Source: Dongia_B soli (GTDB taxonomy: Bacteria > Pseudomonadota > Alphaproteobacteria > Dongiales > Dongiaceae). Taken from it: a DNA stretch of 64,000 bases. The notes beneath the pieces are model-generated. The model was given only the letters and a program-made list of their open reading frames with translations, was not told the origin of the DNA and did not search any database. Of this stretch, positions 59,968 to 64,000 are shown piece after piece. The stretch covers positions 62,001-126,000 of the forward strand of contig NZ_JAXCLW010000002.1 of assembly GCF_034044715.1 (NCBI RefSeq). The letters run 5' to 3'. A program made the translations under genes and the position numbers. The number at the start of each line of letters is the position of its first letter. Positions within the stretch are counted from its first letter, which is position 1.

Positions 59968-60411
59968 CTAACGAGGCATGAGGCCCGTGCCGCTCGCATT
60001 GGGCGTCCCAGCCCAGGGGTTGCCAATGGAATTGGGACTATAGGTATTCCCGCGCGGGGCGGACATGGGTTCACTATCCGGGAGGGTGGACATCGAGTTG
60101 AGTCCGCCGATCATGCCCTGATTACTGAAACTCGGATTGCTGCCGCCACTGCTTGGTAGAGTTGGGGTAACGACATTCGCGCTGGGGCCGGTCGGCAACG
60201 GTTTCGGATTTTCTTGCGACGCCGCACCGCGCCGTTCGATGCAACGCTGTCTGGCGCTGCCGCCCAGAAAATCGCAATCCGATTTTGGGGGAAATGTTTT
60301 GACGGCTGGAGCGGTGGATTCGGTCTGTGCTTGCGCCTGTTGGGTCTGAGCCTCCGCCGAGGCTATCCCAACCGCGAGCAAGGCAGCTGAAAGCAATATA
60401 GGCAGTCTCAT
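59968..60411 (-). CDS. small secreted protein of unknown function
   Basis: The 147-residue protein has a signal peptide (residues 1-22, cleavage after Ala-Glu-Ala). A Gln/Ala/Thr-rich stretch follows, then one segment with two cysteines (Ser-Asp-Cys-Asp-Phe...Gln-Arg-Cys-Ile-Glu-Arg, a possible disulfide), and a Ser/Gly/Asn/Pro-rich C-terminal half that looks disordered. I do not recognise the family. It is monocistronic; its 3' end converges with the DUF1488 gene. Confidence 0.65.
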   Translation of the reverse strand: MRLPILLSAALLAVGIASAEAQTQQAQAQTESTAPAVKTFPPKSDCDFLGGSARQRCIERRGAASQENPKPLPTGPSANVVTPTLPSSGGSNPSFSNQGMIGGLNSMSTLPDSEPMSAPRGNTYSPNSIGNPWAGTPNASGTGLMPR

Positions 60412-60527
60412 GAGAACTCCCCGTCTAATAGGCGAGCAACTGACTCATACTTACCATTAAGTGAGTATTCTCGCTTACTATGGCAAGATTCGTTCTTTCC
60501 TAACCAGCACGAAGTGATGAGCCACTG

Positions 60528-61835
60528 TCATATATATCCGGCATCCGCGTCTTCCGCCGGCACGTAAAGGATTTTATCGATCCGGCGCCCATCCATGTCG
60601 ATAACTTCGAAACGGGCATCGCGGAAAATAAAGCTTTCACCGGCCTTTGGCAGGTGACCAAGATGCTGGAGCATGAAGCCGGCCAATGTATGGAAGTCGC
60701 CGCCATTCTGCAGGCCACGCAGGCCAGTCCGATCCTCGAATTCGTCGATGGAAATTGTACCGTCAACCAGCCAGGAGCCGTCCTTCCGGCGGACCATGTC
60801 AACTTCCGGTTCGTCGCCGTGTTCCGGCAGATCGCCGGCAATAGATTCCAGCACATCGGTGAGGGTCACCATGCCTTCCGTTGTCCCGTATTCGTCAACC
60901 ACGACAGCAATATGAATTTTTTCGCGACGGAAATGATCGAGCACTTTCAGGATGGATGTCCGGTCGGGGATAGCCAATACATTGATCATGCGATTGCGCA
61001 GCGACACGCTTTCGCCGTGTAAAGCCGCTGCGACCAAATTTTTCGCATGAATAACGCCAATAGCCTGATCGATGGAGTTTTCGCAGACCAGGAGGCGCGA
61101 AAAGTTACTTTCCTCAATGATTCTCAATGCATCGGGCAAAGCCGTATCCGCCTCAATCCAAACGATTTCTGTGCGCGGCGTCATGATCGCGCGAACAGAA
61201 CGGTCCGCCATCCGCATGACACCTTCCAGCATTCGGCGTTCCTGCGGCATGAAGATGCCGGTTTGCGTGCCTTCGGCGATGAGGGATTTAACTTCTTCTT
61301 CTGTCACTGCGCTGCCTTGGCTGCCTCCCAGGCCGAGGCTTCGGAGTATTAGTTCCGTCGAGCTCTTGAGCAGCCAGACAGCGGGGGCGGCCAGGCGTGA
61401 CAATACCTGCATCGGAGCCGCCACGGCGGTGGCCACGCGCTCCGGGTTGGACATGGCAATTCGTTTAGGCACCAGCTCGCCGACGATCAGGGACAAGTAG
61501 GTAATGCCGATAACCACGATGACGACGCCGACTTCTTCGCCATGCGGCGCAATCAAAGCGAAGCTGTTCAGCCAATCGCCAAGGCGGGTGGCCAAGGTCG
61601 CGCCACTGAACGCACCTGCAAAAATGCCGACCAGCGTAATGCCGATTTGTACGGTTGAGAGAAAACGGCTGGGATCCTCGATCAGACGCAAAGCCAGACG
61701 AGCGCCTCGATTGCCGCTGCCGGCCATGTGGTCCAAGCGCGCTTTCCGCGAGGAGACGACGGCCAGTTCCGACATGGCCAAAAGGCCGTTAATGACGGTC
61801 AGAAGAACGACAATGAAAATCTCAAGGTAGAGCAT
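60528..61835 (-). CDS. CNNM/CorC-HlyC family membrane protein with CBS domains
   Basis: The protein has 435 residues from ATG 61835. An N-terminal DUF21 domain (about residues 1-170) has three or four membrane helices, then a pair of CBS domains (about 195-320) and a C-terminal CorC_HlyC domain (about 340-425). This order is that of bacterial CNNM/'hemolysin' proteins such as YfjD and YtfL, now linked to Mg2+ or other divalent-cation transport and control. An open frame to 61895 adds a non-membrane leader and is not preferred. It stands alone. Confidence 0.9.
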   Translation of the reverse strand: MLYLEIFIVVLLTVINGLLAMSELAVVSSRKARLDHMAGSGNRGARLALRLIEDPSRFLSTVQIGITLVGIFAGAFSGATLATRLGDWLNSFALIAPHGEEVGVVIVVIGITYLSLIVGELVPKRIAMSNPERVATAVAAPMQVLSRLAAPAVWLLKSSTELILRSLGLGGSQGSAVTEEEVKSLIAEGTQTGIFMPQERRMLEGVMRMADRSVRAIMTPRTEIVWIEADTALPDALRIIEESNFSRLLVCENSIDQAIGVIHAKNLVAAALHGESVSLRNRMINVLAIPDRTSILKVLDHFRREKIHIAVVVDEYGTTEGMVTLTDVLESIAGDLPEHGDEPEVDMVRRKDGSWLVDGTISIDEFEDRTGLRGLQNGGDFHTLAGFMLQHLGHLPKAGESFIFRDARFEVIDMDGRRIDKILYVPAEDADAGYI

Positions 61836-62552
61836 GTCAGCAGTCCAGGTTGCATGAAGGGCTGCCGGCGACAGCGATAGGCTGCTTCCAGGCAAGGAGG
61901 AGGCACGGCGACTTGCCCGTCGAGGCGTGGCGCCGAGGTCCGGAAAGGAGGGAGTGGGCTAGAAACACGGTGGTTTTGCACGAAGCGGCGGTCGGGAGGA
62001 GACGCAGCGTTAGGGCCGCCCAAGGTCGCAGAGCAGCCGATCTATGACAACTGCTCCGCTTAATACTTGGGCCCTCGGAAGGATCCGGCATATGCGACCC
62101 GGATTCCGATCCGGCTCCTGCAAAATTGGCGACGAACTGGACCATATAGGCATCGACAGGCGTTTTTCAACCGGACGTGGGCACAAATCCTTCACATATC
62201 TTTTTCCCCACCCGAATAACGGCGAAATATGCCCGGCGAAATCAGCGGCTTGAGCGGAATTTATATAAGGTAATACGGAGCGGTTAAGACTGAGCCAGAC
62301 CAAGAAAAAATCGCGCCGATGCGTCGCTCTGTGAAAAGATGACCGGCGTCATAGTTGGGGCAGGGGGACTGGACCCAAACGCGCGTGCTGTTGCTGGTAA
62401 CTGCAGCGGGGTCTATTCTACATTGAAACGACCGTCTCAAGTGGAGACTGGCGGACAGAGCTACCCAGGAGCCTTTTGCCGGACATAATCGAGAAACACG
62501 ATGCACATCGACGGTCGGTCTTCGGGGCAGGCTTTTATGGAAGGAGTGAAGC
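61836..62552. other. 717-base gap without a recognised gene
   Basis: Between the CNNM gene and the peroxiredoxin gene only short open frames occur, and none has a convincing start or protein pattern. The half nearest the CNNM gene is GC-rich with many purine-rich blocks (GGAGGAGG, GGAAAGGAGGGAG on the plus strand) and could be its leader on the minus strand. No tRNA, rRNA or riboswitch core that I know is visible. Confidence 0.5.
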
Positions 62553-63191
62553 ATGAGTATTCGACTTGGTGACATCGCACCGGACTTTACCCAGGAATCG
62601 ACGGACGGACCGATCAGTTTTCATCAATGGCTAGGTGATAGCTGGGGCATCCTTTTTTCTCACCCGAAGGATTTCACGCCGGTGTGCACCACGGAACTTG
62701 GTGAAGTCGCCAAACTGAAGCCGGAATTCGACAAGCGCAATGTCAAGGTCATTGGGTTGAGCGTTGATCCGCTCTCCGATCACAAAGGCTGGGTTGGCGA
62801 TATCGAAGAGACCCAGGGAACAAAATTGAATTTCCCGCTTCTCGCCGATCCCGATCGTAAGGTGTCTGATCTCTATGGGATGATTCATCCCAATGCGAAT
62901 GACACGTTGACGGTGCGTTCCGTCTTCGTTATCGGACCGGATAAGAAGGTGAAGCTGATGATCACTTATCCGGCCAGCACCGGGCGCAATTTCGATGAGA
63001 TTTTGCGGGTCGTGGATTCGCTGCAATTGACGGCGCAATATAAAGTCGCGACACCAGTCAATTGGCAACATGGCGACGATTGCATCATCGTTCCCTCGGT
63101 GAGCAACGAAGAAGCGGATAAGGCTTTCCCGAAAGGCTATAAGGCGGTGAAGCCGTATTTGCGCATCACACCGCAACCGAATCTAAAATAG
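62553..63191 (+). CDS. 1-Cys peroxiredoxin (Prx6 type)
   Basis: The 212-residue thioredoxin-fold protein has the peroxidatic Cys45 in Asp-Phe-Thr-Pro-Val-Cys-Thr-Thr-Glu, the Prx6-subfamily form, and lacks the C-terminal resolving Cys of 2-Cys enzymes. The arginine-containing Asn-Asp-Thr-Leu-Thr-Val-Arg-Ser-Val segment near residue 120 belongs to the same active site. It reduces hydrogen peroxide and organic peroxides in the cytoplasm. A GGAAGGAG site precedes the start, and a strong terminator follows. Confidence 0.94.
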   Translation: MSIRLGDIAPDFTQESTDGPISFHQWLGDSWGILFSHPKDFTPVCTTELGEVAKLKPEFDKRNVKVIGLSVDPLSDHKGWVGDIEETQGTKLNFPLLADPDRKVSDLYGMIHPNANDTLTVRSVFVIGPDKKVKLMITYPASTGRNFDEILRVVDSLQLTAQYKVATPVNWQHGDDCIIVPSVSNEEADKAFPKGYKAVKPYLRITPQPNLK

Positions 63192-63238
63192 GATGCAACA
63201 TTTAACGGGTTCGACCGGTTGATAGTCGCATGATTGCC

Positions 63239-63273
63239 AGTGGCATGTTCATTAGAACATGCCACTTTTGTTT
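63239..63273 (+). terminator. Rho-independent terminator after the peroxiredoxin gene
   Basis: A perfect 12-bp stem (AGTGGCATGTTC and complement) with the tetraloop ATTA is followed by TTTGTTT. It lies about 50 bases after the stop codon. Confidence 0.9.
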
Positions 63274-63301
63274 CATACCAGGCGAACAGGAGTACGCGAC
63301 G

Positions 63302-64000
63302 ATGCGAAACCTCCTGGTATTGCTTATGCTGTTATCGATATTCAGCGCCATGTCCTTGCCGCCCGTCGCGATGGCAACGGAGCGGCCGTGGCAGCAACTG
63401 CCCGAGCCCAAGCCACTGCCCGATCCTGCCAGCAGCGGCTATGCCTGGATTAACGGCATCCAGCTTTACTTCGAAACGTTTGGCCAAGGCGAGCCGGTTT
63501 TGCTGTTGCATGGCGCACTCGGCAATGCGAATTACTGGGGTAATCAGGTCCCGGCTCTTGCCAAAAAATATCGCGTAATCGTCATCGACGCCCGCGGCCA
63601 TGGGCGCAGCACGCGCGATGGAAAGCTTTTCAGCTATCGTCTTTTGGCGGCCGATGTCATTGCCCTGCTCGATCTCCTGAAGATCGATAAAGTCTCGATC
63701 ATCGGCTGGAGCGATGGCGGCAACACGGCTTTACAGCTCGCTATTCAGCATCCGGAGCGGCTGCGTAGACTCTTCATCTTCAGCGCCAATTATAAGCCAT
63801 CTGGTTATCGGCTTGATGTCGATCAGAATGACAATTTCGTCCGCTACATCGACCTGGCGCGGCGCGATTATCAACGCTTATCGGGGAAACCTCACGGATA
63901 TGAAATATTTCTCCAGCTTCTCAGCCTGTTTTGGGGAAGCGAGCCAAACTTCTCGCCCGAGCAACTTAATCGCATCTCTCTTCCTATCGTCATTGCCGCC
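63302..64000 (+). CDS. alpha/beta hydrolase, exported, 3' end outside the window
   Basis: The frame starts at ATG 63302, nine bases after AGGAG, and is open to the window end (233 codons seen). The protein has a signal peptide (residues 1-24, ending Ala-Met-Ala). The alpha/beta-hydrolase core follows, with Leu-Leu-His-Gly (oxyanion region, near residue 70), Asp-Ala-Arg-Gly-His-Gly-Arg-Ser, and the nucleophile elbow Gly-Trp-Ser-Asp-Gly-Gly near 138. The acid and histidine of the triad would lie beyond the window. It is a periplasmic or secreted esterase-like enzyme of unknown substrate. Confidence 0.88.
   Translation, partial: MRNLLVLLMLLSIFSAMSLPPVAMATERPWQQLPEPKPLPDPASSGYAWINGIQLYFETFGQGEPVLLLHGALGNANYWGNQVPALAKKYRVIVIDARGHGRSTRDGKLFSYRLLAADVIALLDLLKIDKVSIIGWSDGGNTALQLAIQHPERLRRLFIFSANYKPSGYRLDVDQNDNFVRYIDLARRDYQRLSGKPHGYEIFLQLLSLFWGSEPNFSPEQLNRISLPIVIAA

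Overview
The window is chromosomal DNA from a free-living alphaproteobacterium. The best evidence is the gene order murA - DUF2948 - hisG - UPF0262 - low-molecular-weight phosphatase - infA - maf - rng - yacG - tRNA-Phe, which is typical of Alphaproteobacteria and especially of Rhodospirillales-like lineages. The density of ABC importers for amines, peptides and sugars fits a soil or plant-associated heterotroph. By eye the G+C content is in the high fifties throughout. I saw no insertion sequence, phage gene or CRISPR array. The genus cannot be fixed from this sequence.

Layout. 1-3.6 kb: periplasmic copper handling (DUF2946, YcnI/DUF1775, PCu(A)C, a CopC-CopD fusion, a small secreted protein). 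3.6-9.5 kb: housekeeping and stress genes (CoA-binding protein, DUF815 ATPase, split chromate transporter with a divergent LysR regulator, SbmA/ABCD-like exporter). 9.6-13.2 kb: sulfate assimilation (cysH-cysD-cysNC). 13.4-19.7 kb: carnitine catabolism, with the aerobic dehydrogenase route (cdhC, cdhA, cdhB, cdhR) next to CaiD-like and acyl-CoA dehydrogenase genes. 20-30.6 kb: a peptide-type ABC importer with two paralogous binding proteins and two hydrolases. 30.8-40.4 kb: chemoreceptor, tRNA-Thr, and the conserved dcd/murA to yacG/tRNA-Phe block. 40.6-49.2 kb: XRE-cupin regulator, amino-acid-oxidase-type flavoprotein, a second peptide-type importer and a cytoplasmic S12-type serine hydrolase. 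49.2-59.4 kb, all on the minus strand: a ribose-type ABC importer with DhaK, DhaL, a GntR/FadR regulator, a ribulokinase-like FGGY kinase and a 3-hydroxyisobutyrate-dehydrogenase-like enzyme. 59.6-64 kb: DUF1488, a small secreted protein, a CNNM/CorC-type protein, 1-Cys peroxiredoxin and a truncated alpha/beta hydrolase.

How the genes work together. In the carnitine locus, CdhA oxidises L-carnitine to 3-dehydrocarnitine, CdhC cleaves that with acetyl-CoA to betainyl-CoA and acetoacetate, and CdhB releases glycine betaine. A GlxA-type AraC regulator sits beside them. A motif TGTCG-N8-CAA occurs at least five times, upstream of the caiD-like gene, cdhC, the regulator/first binding protein and the alpha/beta hydrolase. 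At two sites it is preceded by a second TGTCG exactly 20 bp upstream, and at a third by CGTCG 21 bp upstream. This suggests that one regulator controls both carnitine catabolism and the neighbouring importer.

The most unusual items are that putative regulon, a frameshifted remnant of a second FGGY kinase at 49.2 kb next to an intact kinase, a sugar/polyol locus whose kinases have no visible aldolase or isomerase, a candidate D-amino-acid peptide uptake and degradation cluster, the absence of hisD from its usual neighbourhood, and clustered CCACAAG/CTTGTGG elements in front of cysH.
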